Below the pieces are notes generated by a model that saw only the letters and a program-made list of their open reading frames with translations, had not been told where the DNA came from and did no database searches. The position numbers and the translations under genes are program-made. Shown piece by piece: positions 15,948-26,968 of a stretch of 64,000 bases of DNA. The stretch is taken from contig NZ_JABWRD020000001.1 of NCBI RefSeq assembly GCF_014268785.2, forward strand, positions 695,001 through 759,000, in the 5' to 3' direction. Position 1 is the first letter of the stretch, and every line of letters starts with the position of its first letter. Source of the stretch: Pseudomonas shirazensis (lineage in GTDB: Bacteria > Pseudomonadota > Gammaproteobacteria > Pseudomonadales > Pseudomonadaceae).

Positions 15948-16808
15948 TCACAGCGGCGCACCAAATAGTCCGGTCCAGTAGATCCCGGCATCGCTTTTGG
16001 GGTCCACGGCGTAGGCCGCGCCCAGTTCGCTGAAATCGGGGTTCATCAGGGTCGCGCAATGGCCTGGGCTGGCCAGCCAGCCATCGATGACCTTGCGCGG
16101 AGTGTCCAGCCCGGCCGCGATGTTTTCGCCGACCAGCCGGTAGGAGTAGCCGGCCAGTTCGGCGCGGTCACCCGGGGTGCGGCCATCACGGTCGATATGA
16201 TCGAAGAAGTTCTGATTGGCCATCGCCCGGGTATGGTCTGCAGCAACGCCGGCCAAGGTCGCGTTCCAGCTGAGCGGCGCGGCGGCGGCGAACGGCTGGC
16301 CACCACATTGGCGGGGCACCTGGCGCGCTGCATTGATCTCCTGCAGCAGCTTCTGGCCCTCGGCCTGCCAGTCACCGAGGCGACCACTGAGCAGCGGCCG
16401 AGCCAGCACGATGCGCCAGTCGCGGCCTTCCTGGCTGACGCCTATATCGACGAACTGCGGGTCGAGCACCACCTGGCAGAAGCTTTCGGCGATGGCCTTC
16501 ATCGCCGCCGGCGCATCGCGGGGCCCGGACAAGCTGATCGCCTGCACATTGACCATCGGGTAAGCCGCGCGGGACATCGCCTGCTGCAGGTCGCGAGTAC
16601 CTTCCGGCGACAGCGCCAGGCGGGTATCGCTGCTCAGCGGCGGCAGCTCCAGCGAACCCTCGCCGGCGCAGCTCTGCGGCTGGCTGCGGTAGGCATTGAT
16701 CGACGCGATCAGTTGCCCTTCCTCGCTGGTGAATGCCTGGGCGCCACAAGACACGCCGAGGCCTAGCGTCAGCACAGTAAGACAGGCAACGGATGACAGG
16801 ACGCGCAT
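15948..16808 (-). CDS. Secreted CAP-domain (SCP/PR-1-like) protein
   Basis: 286 aa. A clean signal peptide is visible (hydrophobic core ACLTVLTLGLGV, cleavage near GAQA). A first half of unclear fold (about residues 27-150) carries several Cys. The CAP domain occupies about 150-286, with the family motifs NATLAGVAADHTRAMANQNFFDHIDRDG, LVGENIAAG and VIDGWLASPGHCATLMNP. The His and Glu of the CAP cavity are present. Bacterial CAP proteins (YkwD-like) are extracellular or periplasmic; their function is poorly defined. It is monocistronic and convergent with the MFS gene. Confidence 0.87.
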   Translation of the reverse strand: MRVLSSVACLTVLTLGLGVSCGAQAFTSEEGQLIASINAYRSQPQSCAGEGSLELPPLSSDTRLALSPEGTRDLQQAMSRAAYPMVNVQAISLSGPRDAPAAMKAIAESFCQVVLDPQFVDIGVSQEGRDWRIVLARPLLSGRLGDWQAEGQKLLQEINAARQVPRQCGGQPFAAAAPLSWNATLAGVAADHTRAMANQNFFDHIDRDGRTPGDRAELAGYSYRLVGENIAAGLDTPRKVIDGWLASPGHCATLMNPDFSELGAAYAVDPKSDAGIYWTGLFGAPL

Positions 16809-17156
16809 GTGTATCTCCCTATCTGGCAGCGCGAGACTCGGCGCTGCTCATCCTACACAAGCATCTGGCTTTTGGCCCTGCGTCGTGCGGTGCAATTGAA
16901 CGGCCGATTGTCGAACATTATCGGCAAAAGAGGGAGTAGACCTTTCTTGCTGAAGAAAGTGCGGTACTTGCTGGGAATTATTTGCATTCTCAGCGGGGCA
17001 ACCACCGTTACTGTCCGCCGGCCAACAGTAATGCAACAGTTTGCCCGTCGCCATTCACTGCTAATAAGGCCTAACCCAGCAAAATCAGGCAGTTGCAACC
17101 CGGCACAAGTCCTGCAATAGCCCTGGCATCACCCTTGGTCCCGTGCAGGAGCATCC
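16809..17156. other. Intergenic region upstream of the peptide-type ABC operon
   Basis: 348 bp between the CAP gene and the ABC operon, both transcribed outward. It contains the sigma54-like element at 17101-17116 and an AT-rich stretch around 16960-16990. Upstream activator sites for a bacterial enhancer-binding protein would be expected here, but I could not assign one with confidence. Confidence 0.4.
17101..17116 (+). promoter_or_regulatory. Candidate sigma54 (-24/-12) promoter
   Basis: The sequence CGGCACAAGTCCTGCA has GG at 17102-17103 and GC at 17114-17115 with exactly 10 nt between them. It matches the TGGCAC-N5-TTGC consensus except for the first base, the base after GGCAC, and one T. 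It lies about 40 bp upstream of the TTG start of the ABC operon, a sensible position. Confidence 0.45.
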
Positions 17157-18791
17157 TTGAATAACTCCATCCTCCCCCTGACCTTGATCAGTGTTGCATT
17201 GATGCTGGTCGGCTGCGAACGCACCGAGCAGGTCAGCGCCCATGGCGATCAGCCGGTCCACGGCGGCACACTGGTGTACGCCACCGACCGCGAACCAACC
17301 TGCCTTGACCCGCACGTCGCCGGGGACATGCCGCAGGTATTCGTTGCTCAGCAATACCTCGACTCACTGGTGTCGATGGACAGCCAGGGGCGCGTCGGCC
17401 CATGGCTGGCCACGCACTGGCAGGTCGCCGCCGATGGCCTCAGCTACACCTTCCAGCTACGCCGCGATGTGCGCTTTACCGATGGCACGCCGTTCAATGC
17501 CGAGGCGGTCAAGGCCAACCTTGATCACATGGCCAACCCCAAGACCCAGTCGAGTACCGCCGGTGGCTATATCCGCCAGTATCGTGGCACCGATGTGATC
17601 GACGAGTACACCGCTGTGGTCCACCTGGCAACGCCCTATGCAGCGTTTCTTGAAGTGCTGGCGCAGGGCTTTCTCGGTATTCAGTCGCCTACTGCGCTCA
17701 AGCGCAGCCGTGACGTCAACTGCGAAAGCCCGGTCGGCAGCGGGCCGTTCAAGGTGGCGCGCTGGGACCGGCAGAACCAGGTCGAGCTGGTGCGCAACCC
17801 GGACTACAACTGGGCGCCGCCAACCGCCCAGCACCAGGGCCCGGCTTACCTGGAACGGATCGTGTGGAAGTTCATCCAGGAGCCGTCGGTACGCTTTGCC
17901 TCGCTGCAGGCCGGCGAAGTCGATGTGATCGAAACCCTGCCGCCCGAATCCCACGAGGCCGCACGGCGCAACCCGGATGTCGAGCTGATCGTCGCGCAAC
18001 GCCCGGGCAACCCCACCAACGGCACTTTCAACCTGCGTCGCGCACCGTTCGATGACATCCGCGTGCGCGAAGCCTTTGTGCGCAGCGCCGATATCGAGGG
18101 CGCGCTGAAGAGCGTTTATTTCGGTGAATTTCCCCGCGCCGGCGGCCCGCTGAGCATGGCCACGCCGTTCTACAGTGCCGATTTCGAGCACAGCCAGGAC
18201 TACCAGCCGGCCCGCGCCGGCAAGCTGCTCGATGACGCTGGCTGGACCAGCCGCGATGCCGAGGGCTACCGCAGCAAAGACGGCAAGCGCCTGCGCGCAA
18301 CGGTGTTGATCGGAGCACGCACACCACCGTCGGAGCTGACCTTGTGGGAGCAGGTCCAGGCCACCACCCGCCAGGCCGGGATAGAGCTGGTGCTGGAGCA
18401 GATGAGCGATGTGCAGGTCACGGCCCGGCAGGCCGCCTGGGACTACGACATCCGCATTGGTTACTGGAATACCAACACCCCGGACGTGCTGCGGATCATC
18501 TTCAGCTCGGCCTTCGTACAGCCGGCCGGGGTCGGTGGCTACCACCAGAATTCCTCAGGCTACGCCGATCCCGGCTTCGACAGCCTGCTTGATCAGGCCC
18601 TCGCCACGCAGCAGCCGGAGCAGCGCCGCGCGCTGTATCAGCAGGCCCAGGCGCAAGCCGCCGGGCAATACCTGCAGCTCACCACCTATCCGCAAAGCAC
18701 CCGCCTGGGCATTTACAAGACCGCCCGAGGGGTGCGCCTGGAGCCGTCGTTGGCGGTCACTTACCTGTATGACGCCTGGGTGATCAAATGA
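17157..18791 (+). CDS. ABC transporter solute-binding lipoprotein, peptide/nickel/opine family (SBP family 5)
   Basis: 544-aa extracytoplasmic receptor. It has a signal sequence with lipobox LMLVGC (Cys near residue 20), then GGTLVYATDREPTCLDPHVA and the family-5 signature region around FTDGTPFNAEAVKANLDHM. The start is a TTG with AGGAG 5 nt upstream (17147-17151), and no better ATG exists. It is the first gene of an operon with two permeases, a double ATPase, an SfnB-like monooxygenase and an MFS transporter. That context suggests uptake of a sulfur compound or peptide-like compound rather than ordinary dipeptides, by inference. Confidence 0.9.
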   Translation: MNNSILPLTLISVALMLVGCERTEQVSAHGDQPVHGGTLVYATDREPTCLDPHVAGDMPQVFVAQQYLDSLVSMDSQGRVGPWLATHWQVAADGLSYTFQLRRDVRFTDGTPFNAEAVKANLDHMANPKTQSSTAGGYIRQYRGTDVIDEYTAVVHLATPYAAFLEVLAQGFLGIQSPTALKRSRDVNCESPVGSGPFKVARWDRQNQVELVRNPDYNWAPPTAQHQGPAYLERIVWKFIQEPSVRFASLQAGEVDVIETLPPESHEAARRNPDVELIVAQRPGNPTNGTFNLRRAPFDDIRVREAFVRSADIEGALKSVYFGEFPRAGGPLSMATPFYSADFEHSQDYQPARAGKLLDDAGWTSRDAEGYRSKDGKRLRATVLIGARTPPSELTLWEQVQATTRQAGIELVLEQMSDVQVTARQAAWDYDIRIGYWNTNTPDVLRIIFSSAFVQPAGVGGYHQNSSGYADPGFDSLLDQALATQQPEQRRALYQQAQAQAAGQYLQLTTYPQSTRLGIYKTARGVRLEPSLAVTYLYDAWVIK

Positions 18792-19777
18792 GCAGTGCAA
18801 CTGAACTGGCAATAGCCGACCCGCGCCGCGAGCGCCTGGCCGCACTCGGCCGCCGCGCAGTAATCCGCCTCGGTGGCGGGTTGCTGGTGCTGTGGGCCGT
18901 GGCGACGCTTACGTTTTTTGCCTTGCGTCTGATGCCGGGCGACCCGGTGCTGGCGATTCTCGGTGGTCCCAGCGGCAACCCCAGTCCGGAAACCATCGAA
19001 GCCACGCGCATCGAGTTCGGCCTGGATAAACCACTGGCCGTGCAATACCTGCTGTACCTGGGCCGCCTGCTGCAAGGCGACCTTGGCGTGTCCTACTCGC
19101 AGCACCTGCCGGTGACGCGGGTGCTGGCCGAGCAGGGCGGTGCGACGCTTGAGCTGACCATCGCCGCGTTGCTGCTGGCCTGGGTGCTGGTGTTGTTGCT
19201 AACGGTGATCACCGCCGGGCGCGGTCGTCTGATCGGCGGGCTGGCCTCGCTGGCGGAAACACTCAGCGCCGCCTTGCCGCACTTCTGGCTTGGTGTGGTG
19301 CTGCTGGCGGTATTTGCCTTTGGCCTGCGCTGGTTCCCGCCGGCGGGCAGCGACAGCCTAGCCAGTTTGGTATTGCCGGCATTCTCTCTGGCCATTCCGC
19401 TGGCGGGCTTCATCGCCCAGGTGACCCGCGAGTCGCTGGAGCTGACCCTGGAACAACCGTTCATTCTCACTGCCCGCAGCCGTGGCTTGAGTGACCTGGC
19501 CGTGCGCTTCCGGCATGCCTTGCGCCATGCCTTGTTGCCTGGCGTATCGCTGTCGGGATGGGCCATTGGCGCGCTGATCAGCGGCGCGGTGGTGTGCGAA
19601 GTGATCTTTTCCCGCAAGGGCATCGGCCGCCAGTTGTATCAGGCGGTGCAGGCCCAGGACATGCCGCTGGTGATCGGCATCAGCCTGGTAGTTGCTGCGG
19701 GCTATGTGCTGGCCAACATTCTGGTGGACCTGCTCTACCAGTGGATCGACCCCCGCCAACAGGAGGCCACGCCATGA
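18788..19777 (+). CDS. ABC transporter permease, DppB/OppB type
   Basis: 329-aa inner-membrane channel subunit with about six hydrophobic helices. The N-terminal helix carries the typical FFALRLMPGDPVLAILGG segment. The binding-protein-dependent transport signature lies near ARSRGLSDLAVRFRHALRHAL, the EAA loop that docks on the ATPase. The ATG overlaps the stop of the binding protein by 4 bp (ATGA), so translation is coupled. It pairs with the DppC-type permease that follows. Confidence 0.92.
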   Translation: MSSATELAIADPRRERLAALGRRAVIRLGGGLLVLWAVATLTFFALRLMPGDPVLAILGGPSGNPSPETIEATRIEFGLDKPLAVQYLLYLGRLLQGDLGVSYSQHLPVTRVLAEQGGATLELTIAALLLAWVLVLLLTVITAGRGRLIGGLASLAETLSAALPHFWLGVVLLAVFAFGLRWFPPAGSDSLASLVLPAFSLAIPLAGFIAQVTRESLELTLEQPFILTARSRGLSDLAVRFRHALRHALLPGVSLSGWAIGALISGAVVCEVIFSRKGIGRQLYQAVQAQDMPLVIGISLVVAAGYVLANILVDLLYQWIDPRQQEATP

Positions 19778-20633
19778 GCGACCTGATACTTGACCGTGTG
19801 CAGGCGCCGCTGCGCCGTCGGCGCCGGATCACCCTGCCGCCAGTCGGCGCAAGCCTGGCCCTGCTGTTTCTGGCCGCGTTACTGCTGGCTGCGCTGTTTC
19901 CCGAGCTATTTACCCACGTCGACCCACTGGCAATCGTGCCGCGCGATGCGTTCCAGGCGCCGAGCTGGGCGCACTGGCTGGGCACTGATCAATCCGGACG
20001 CGACATCTTTGCGCGGACCATTCACGGCGCCCGCCAGAGCCTGTTGATCGGCGTCGCCGCCACGGCGTTGTCGATGACCATCGCAATCAGCCTGGGCTTG
20101 CTTGGCGGCCTCGGTGGTGCGCGGGTCGACCGCGCTGTCGGCTGGCTGCTGGAGGTGCTGTTTGCTTTCCCCAGCTTGATCCTGGCGTTGCTGTTCGTGG
20201 CGGTGTTCGGCAGCGGCGTCGGCACGCTGATCGTTGCCACCGGCCTGGGGGGTGCGCCCGGTTACGCGCGCATGGTGCGTGGCCAGGTGCTGGCGGTGCG
20301 CAACGCCGGCTACATCGAAGCGGCGCGCGCGCTCGGCCATCCCACCTCGCGGATTGTGCTGCGCCAACTGCTGCCCAACGCTATGCGCCCACTGGTGGTG
20401 ACCATGACCATGGGCGTCGGCCAGGCCATTGTCTGGGCCTCGGCGCTGAGTTTTCTAGGCCTAGGCGCCCGGCCGCCGGCACCGGAGTGGGGGACCATGC
20501 TGTCGATGGGCCGCGACTTCATCGCCAGCGCCTGGTGGCTGACGTTCTTCCCTGGGCTGTTCATCGTTCTTACCACCCTGGCCACGACGGTCACGGGGCG
20601 CTTCATTCAACAACGCCTGGAGGGCCGCCAAGC

Positions 20634-20637
<4 letters not shown>
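19774..20637 (+). CDS. ABC transporter permease, DppC/OppC type
   Basis: 287 aa from the ATG at 19774, which overlaps the preceding stop as ATGA. It has the OppC N-terminal helix (LALLFLAALLLAALFPELF), the family HWLGTDQSGRDIFART segment, and the EAA loop in IEAARALGHPTSRIVLRQLLPNA. Six hydrophobic segments are visible. It is the second half of the transmembrane channel of this transporter. An in-frame extension upstream to 19558 is not supported. Confidence 0.92.
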
Positions 20638-22346
<1,709 letters not shown>

Positions 22347-22356
22347 GGACTGCCCC

Positions 22357-23568
22357 ATGACTACCTTTCAACGTTTGCCTGCCCAAGCCCCAGCCAATAC
22401 CGTCGCCGCGCTCAAGGCCCGTGTCAGCGCCTTGCTGCCGGCGATTGCCGCCGGCGCTGCCGAGCGTGAGCGCGAGCGCCGGCTGCCCTATGCGGCCATT
22501 GCCGAGCTGGCCGCGGCCGGCCTGTACACCGTGCGTATCCCGCAGCAGTACGGCGGCCCTGGTGGCAGCGTCAGTGATGTGATCGAGTTGCTGCTGCAGG
22601 TGGCCGCCGCCGACTCCAACGTCGCCCAGGCGCTGCGCCCGGGCTTCGCCTTTGTCGAAGGCCTGCTCGCGGCCAGCGCCGAGGGTGCCGAACAGGAGCG
22701 CGTGCGCTGGTTTGCCGTGTACCTGCAAGGTGCGGTGATCGGCAATGCCGGCTGGGAGCTGGGCGGTGCCAATGGCGCCATTGCCGCGCGTTTGGTGCGC
22801 GAGGGCGATCACTTCCGCGCCAACGGCAGCAAGTTCTATAGCACCGGGGCGCTGTTTGCCGACTACGTCAGCGCGGTGGCGCTGGACGAGGACGAGCAGC
22901 CGGTGTCGTTCATCCTGCCGCGTGACCGCGAAGGGCTGGAGCTGGTCGACGACTTCGATGCCATGGGCCAGCGCCTGACCGCCAGCGGCACCACCCACCT
23001 GCACAACGTGCGGGTCGAGGCCAGTGACATCCGCACGCGCACCGTGGAGGAGGGCAAACGCACCATCGTCACGCCGTTCCTGCAGCTGTTTCTCGGCACC
23101 GTGCTGGCTGGTATCGCCCGCAATGCCCTGAACGACGCCAGCCAGTTTGCCCGTGAGCATGCACGGCCCATCAAGCACAGCAGCGCCAGCCAGTCGGTCG
23201 ATGACCCTTACGTGCAATTGTCGGTGGGCGATATTGCCGCCAGGGCTTTCGGTGCCGAGGCACTGGTGCTCAAGGCCGCCGCCAGTATCGATCGCGCCTG
23301 GGCCGCGCAGTTGGATGAAAGCGCCGTCGAGCAGGCTGCACTGGAAGTCGCCCAAGCGCAGTACCTGGCAGCCGAATTGGCGCTGAAAGCCGGCGAAACC
23401 CTGTTCGATGTCGGCGGTGCCTCGACCACTGGCCGTCAGCACAACCTCGACCGGCACTGGCGCAATGCGCGCACGGTGGCCAACCACAACCCGCGCCACT
23501 GGAAGGCGGCGGTAGTCGGCGCCTGGCAGCTCAAGGGCACCCGGCCACCCGTCTCGGGGCTGTTTTGA
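22357..23568 (+). CDS. SfnB/DszC-like flavin-dependent monooxygenase (acyl-CoA dehydrogenase fold)
   Basis: 403 aa from the ATG at 22357, 10 bp after the ATPase stop. It has the acyl-CoA dehydrogenase fold without fatty-acid beta-oxidation context. Key segments are AAAGLYTVRIPQQYGGPGGS, the middle-domain FRANGSKFYSTGALFADYV, and the C-terminal DVGGASTTGRQHNLDRHWRN. This last pattern is characteristic of the SfnB/DszC group, FMNH2-dependent sulfone or sulfide monooxygenases. Operon position after an uptake system suggests the imported compound is desulfurised here. A separate NAD(P)H:FMN reductase would be needed and is not in the window. Confidence 0.85.
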   Translation: MTTFQRLPAQAPANTVAALKARVSALLPAIAAGAAERERERRLPYAAIAELAAAGLYTVRIPQQYGGPGGSVSDVIELLLQVAAADSNVAQALRPGFAFVEGLLAASAEGAEQERVRWFAVYLQGAVIGNAGWELGGANGAIAARLVREGDHFRANGSKFYSTGALFADYVSAVALDEDEQPVSFILPRDREGLELVDDFDAMGQRLTASGTTHLHNVRVEASDIRTRTVEEGKRTIVTPFLQLFLGTVLAGIARNALNDASQFAREHARPIKHSSASQSVDDPYVQLSVGDIAARAFGAEALVLKAAASIDRAWAAQLDESAVEQAALEVAQAQYLAAELALKAGETLFDVGGASTTGRQHNLDRHWRNARTVANHNPRHWKAAVVGAWQLKGTRPPVSGLF

Positions 23569-24947
23569 CGGCTCAGCCGGCGGCGCTGGTCGGCCATCTG
23601 CAAAGCCCCAAGGTGCCGGTGATCATCGGCGCTGCGCTGTTCATGGAACTGCTCGACAGCACGGCGGTGATGACCGCGCTGCCGAGCATGGCCGCGGATT
23701 TTGGCGAGCCGGGCCTGCGCATGAACCTGGTGGTCTCGCTGTACATGCTGGCCCTGGCGCTGTGCGTGCCGATCAGCGGCTGGGCGGCCGAGCGTTTTCG
23801 TCCGCGTCAGGTAATGCTGCTGGCGATGGGCTTGTTTACCGGCGCCTCGCTTACCTGTGCGCTGGCTGACACGCTCTGGCAACTGTGCCTGGGGCGAATG
23901 CTGCAAGGTGCGGCCGCAGCGCTGATGACGCCGGTGGGGCAGGTGATCATCCTGCGCTGGTCGAGCCGCGATCAGCTGCTGCAGTCGATGTCGTGGCTGG
24001 CGTTGCCGGCCTTGGTCGGGCCGTTGCTGGGGCCGCTGTTGGGTGGTTTGTTGGTGACGGTGCTGTCGTGGCACTGGATCTTTCTGGTGAACCTGCCGAT
24101 CTGCCTGCTTGGCTGCTGGTTGATTCTCAAACATGTGCCGGACTTCCCGGCGCGCAGCGTACCGCCACTGGACTATCGCGGCCTGCTGCTCAGCGGCGGC
24201 GCGTTGGCGCTGCTGGTGGCTGGCCTGGAGTCGCTAGGCCTTGGCCAGTTGCCGCGGCCATGGGCCCTCGCGCTGATCGCCGCCGGCGGGCTGTTTGCCC
24301 TCGGCTATTGGCTGCATGCCCGCCGCCATGCCAGCCCGCTGGTCGACTTGAGCTTGTTGCGCCTGCGCAGCTTCGGTGTTGCCCAGGCGGGCGGGGGGCT
24401 GTTCCGGCTGGGCTCGGCGGCGCAGCCGTTTCTGCTGGTGCTGTTGCTGCAGAACAGCCTGGGCATGAGCCCACTGGCGGCGGGGTGGTTGATGGTCAGC
24501 GGCGGCGTCGGCGCGTTGTTGATGAAGTTGCTGGCAGTGCCGCTGGTACGCCGTTACGGCTACCGCCGGGTACTCAGCTGCAACGCGCTGCTCAGCGGCG
24601 TGGGCATCGCCTTGTGCGCAGCGTTCGACCGCGACACGGCAGTGTGGTTGATGGCGGTGGTGCTGTTTGCCGCAGGCCTGGTGCGCTCGTTGCAGTTTTC
24701 CACCCTGGGTGCAGCGAGCTATCAGGATGTGCCAGGCGAACGCTCGGCGGCGGCCAGCTCGCTGTCGGCGATGTCGGTGCAGTTGACCATGGCCATGTCG
24801 GTAAGTATGGCTGGGGTGATGCTGGGGATTCTGGCCGCGGCTGATAGCAGGGTCGAGACGTCTGTCGAAGATATCGCTGCAGTGATGCTGTTGTCGGCGC
24901 TGTTGTGTGTGCTCTCGGGTCTGGTGTTCCGGCGTTTAGCCAACTGA
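23565..24947 (+). CDS. MFS transporter, DHA2 (EmrB/QacA-like) family
   Basis: 460 aa with about 14 hydrophobic segments, as expected for DHA2. The start is a TTG whose last two bases are within the stop of the monooxygenase gene (TTGA at 23565-23568), so it is translationally coupled. Early segments (FMELLDSTAVMTALPSMAADFG) match the EmrB/QacA N-terminus. The motif C region GPLLGPLLGGLL is present in TM5. It is the last gene of the ABC/SfnB operon. It may export a toxic by-product of the monooxygenase reaction, or an antimicrobial. Confidence 0.88.
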   Translation: MTAQPAALVGHLQSPKVPVIIGAALFMELLDSTAVMTALPSMAADFGEPGLRMNLVVSLYMLALALCVPISGWAAERFRPRQVMLLAMGLFTGASLTCALADTLWQLCLGRMLQGAAAALMTPVGQVIILRWSSRDQLLQSMSWLALPALVGPLLGPLLGGLLVTVLSWHWIFLVNLPICLLGCWLILKHVPDFPARSVPPLDYRGLLLSGGALALLVAGLESLGLGQLPRPWALALIAAGGLFALGYWLHARRHASPLVDLSLLRLRSFGVAQAGGGLFRLGSAAQPFLLVLLLQNSLGMSPLAAGWLMVSGGVGALLMKLLAVPLVRRYGYRRVLSCNALLSGVGIALCAAFDRDTAVWLMAVVLFAAGLVRSLQFSTLGAASYQDVPGERSAAASSLSAMSVQLTMAMSVSMAGVMLGILAAADSRVETSVEDIAAVMLLSALLCVLSGLVFRRLAN

Positions 24948-24977
24948 TGAACGGGGCCGCACAGCAGCACCGTTCAT
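24947..24977. terminator. Possible bidirectional terminator between MFS and ABC ATPase genes
   Basis: ATGAACGG (24947-24954) and CCGTTCAT (24970-24977) are exact 8-bp inverted arms with a 15-nt loop, lying between the two convergent stops at 24947 and 24985. The loop is long and no T-tract is evident, so support is modest. Confidence 0.3.
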
Positions 24978-24984
24978 TGGTCGA

Positions 24985-26133
24985 TCAGTGCGCGCCGGCG
25001 GCCTTGCTCAGGTCGCTCTCGGCCCACTCGGTGTAGATGCAGGCATCGGCCACCGCCCAGCGCACCTTGACCGTGTCGCCCGGCTGCATCGGCATACCGG
25101 CTGCCGACAAGGCCTTGACCGTCATCTCGGTGCCGCCTGCGCTGACCACATGGCAGGTCTGGCTTTCACCGAGGAACAACACTTCGCTGACCTTGGCACT
25201 GACTTCGTTCCAGCCTGCCGGCAAGGGCTCCCGCGCTGCCTGTTCGGCGCTCAGGGCCAGGGCTTTTTCTGGGCGCACCATGATCAGCGCGTCCTGCCCG
25301 GCGACCAGTCCTGGGGTCAGGCGAATCGCCAATGGCTGCCCTTCGAAACTGCCGGAGCCGTTGCTGCTGGCCTTGATCCGGAAGAAGTTCGAGTTGCCCA
25401 GGAACGACGCCACAAAGGCATTCGGCGGGTTCTGGTAGAGGTCATAACCGCTGCCCAGGCCGACGATCTTGCCGTGGCTGAAGATGGCGATGCGCTGCGA
25501 CAGGCGCATGGCTTCTTCCTGATCGTGGGTCACGTAGACGATGGTGATACCGAGGCGACGGTGCAGCTGGCGCAATTCGTCCTGCAGGTCTTCGCGCAGT
25601 TTTTTGTCCAGTGCGCCGAGCGGCTCGTCCATCAGCAGGATGCGGGGCTCGTAGACCAGCGCACGAGCAATCGCCACGCGCTGCTGCTGGCCGCCGGAGA
25701 GCTGCGCCGGGCGGCGGTGGGCGAACTGCTCGAGCTGCACCAGCTTGAGCATGGCGTCGACGCGCTTGCTGATCTCGCTGGCGCTGAGCTTGCGGATCGC
25801 CAGCGGGAAGGCAATGTTGTCGCGCACCGACAGGTGCGGGAACAGTGAGTAACGCTGGAACACCATGCCGATGTCGCGCTTGTGCGGCGGCACATTGACC
25901 AGCGATTGCTCGTCGACCAGGATCTCGCCGCTGCTCGGGGTCTCGAACCCGGCCAGCATCGACAAGGTGGTCGACTTGCCCGAACCGCTGGAGCCGAGGA
26001 AGGTCAGGAATTCGCCGTTCTGGATATCCAGGTTGATGTTGTCGACGGCGGCGAAATCGCCGTAATGCTTGTTCAGATTACGCAGGCTGACAAGGGTCTT
26101 GTTCGGCGCGTTGTCTTTCATCACTGCACTCAT
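24985..26133 (-). CDS. ABC transporter ATPase, PotA/polyamine-type
   Basis: 382-aa ATPase with Walker A GSSGSGKST (residues about 49-57), signature LSGGQQQRVAIARAL, Walker B RILLMDEPLGALD, and a C-terminal TOBE domain (about 285-365) for regulation. The DKKLREDLQDELRQLHRRLG helix is typical of the spermidine/putrescine and CUT1-like families. It is the last gene of a four-gene minus-strand operon (SBP, two permeases, ATPase). Spacing from the upstream permease is 19 bp. Substrate is inferred from family only; polyamines or other cationic compounds are usual. Confidence 0.92.
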   Translation of the reverse strand: MSAVMKDNAPNKTLVSLRNLNKHYGDFAAVDNINLDIQNGEFLTFLGSSGSGKSTTLSMLAGFETPSSGEILVDEQSLVNVPPHKRDIGMVFQRYSLFPHLSVRDNIAFPLAIRKLSASEISKRVDAMLKLVQLEQFAHRRPAQLSGGQQQRVAIARALVYEPRILLMDEPLGALDKKLREDLQDELRQLHRRLGITIVYVTHDQEEAMRLSQRIAIFSHGKIVGLGSGYDLYQNPPNAFVASFLGNSNFFRIKASSNGSGSFEGQPLAIRLTPGLVAGQDALIMVRPEKALALSAEQAAREPLPAGWNEVSAKVSEVLFLGESQTCHVVSAGGTEMTVKALSAAGMPMQPGDTVKVRWAVADACIYTEWAESDLSKAAGAH

Positions 26134-26152
26134 TGTTATTGTCTCCGGGCAC

Positions 26153-26962
26153 TCAGGCGCTGACTGGATTGCGCCGGCGCAGGGCGGCGGCGATGAGCAT
26201 GACCAGGAGCGACAGGCCGATCAGCAACGTCGAAGCGACGGCGATCACCGGGGTCAGGTCCTGGCGCAGGGTGGTCCACATTTTGACCGGCAGGGTCTGC
26301 AGGTTGGGGCTGGCCATCATCACACTGAGCACCACCTCGTCCCACGACACCAGAAACGCGAACAGGCCGCCGGCGATCATCCCCGGGCGAATCGCCGGGA
26401 AGGTCACCTTGAAGATCGCCTGCAGGCGCGAGGCGCCGCAGATCACCGCAGCGTCTTCGATCGACTGGTCGAACAGCTTCAGCGAGTTGATGATCGAGAT
26501 GATGGTGAAGGGCAGGGCGACGATCACATGGCTGACGACAAAGGCGAACAGCGTCCCGGTGTAGCCGAGCTTGAGAAACAGCGCGTAGACCGCCACGGCG
26601 ATGATCACCAGCGGCACGATCATCGGCAGGGTAAACAGGCCGTAGAGCATTTCCCGCCCGGGGAAGCGCCCGCGCACCAGGGCGAAGGCGGTCGGCAAGC
26701 CCAGTGCTACTGCGCACACGGTGGTGAGCACGGCAACCTTGAGGCTGGCCAGGGCGGCGTCCATCCACTCCGGGTTGGAGAAGAACTGGCCGTACCACTT
26801 CAGGGTCCAGCCTGGCGGTGGGAATACCAGCCATTGCGAGGAGCCGAATGACAGCAGCACGATGAACAGGATCGGCAGCAGCAGAAACGCGGCAATCACA
26901 CCGGTGGTGGCATACAGGCCAAACCGCAGCGGGCGGCCCATGGCATTTGGAGTCAGGAGCAT
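26153..26962 (-). CDS. ABC transporter permease, PotC type
   Basis: 269 aa with six predicted hydrophobic segments (first: LYATTGVIAAFLLLPILFIVL). The EAA loop is AVICGASRLQAIFKVTFPAIRPG. VVLSVMMASPNLQTLPVKMW near residue 215 is typical of PotC/PotI permeases. It follows the PotB-type permease by 6 bp and precedes the ATPase. Confidence 0.9.
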   Translation of the reverse strand: MLLTPNAMGRPLRFGLYATTGVIAAFLLLPILFIVLLSFGSSQWLVFPPPGWTLKWYGQFFSNPEWMDAALASLKVAVLTTVCAVALGLPTAFALVRGRFPGREMLYGLFTLPMIVPLVIIAVAVYALFLKLGYTGTLFAFVVSHVIVALPFTIISIINSLKLFDQSIEDAAVICGASRLQAIFKVTFPAIRPGMIAGGLFAFLVSWDEVVLSVMMASPNLQTLPVKMWTTLRQDLTPVIAVASTLLIGLSLLVMLIAAALRRRNPVSA

Positions 26963-26968
26963 CGCGGC

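Noticed and set aside
17457..18545. 362-codon open frame antisense to the ABC binding protein
   Set aside because: Mirror of a real lipoprotein gene with signal and family motifs; the antisense product has no recognisable features.
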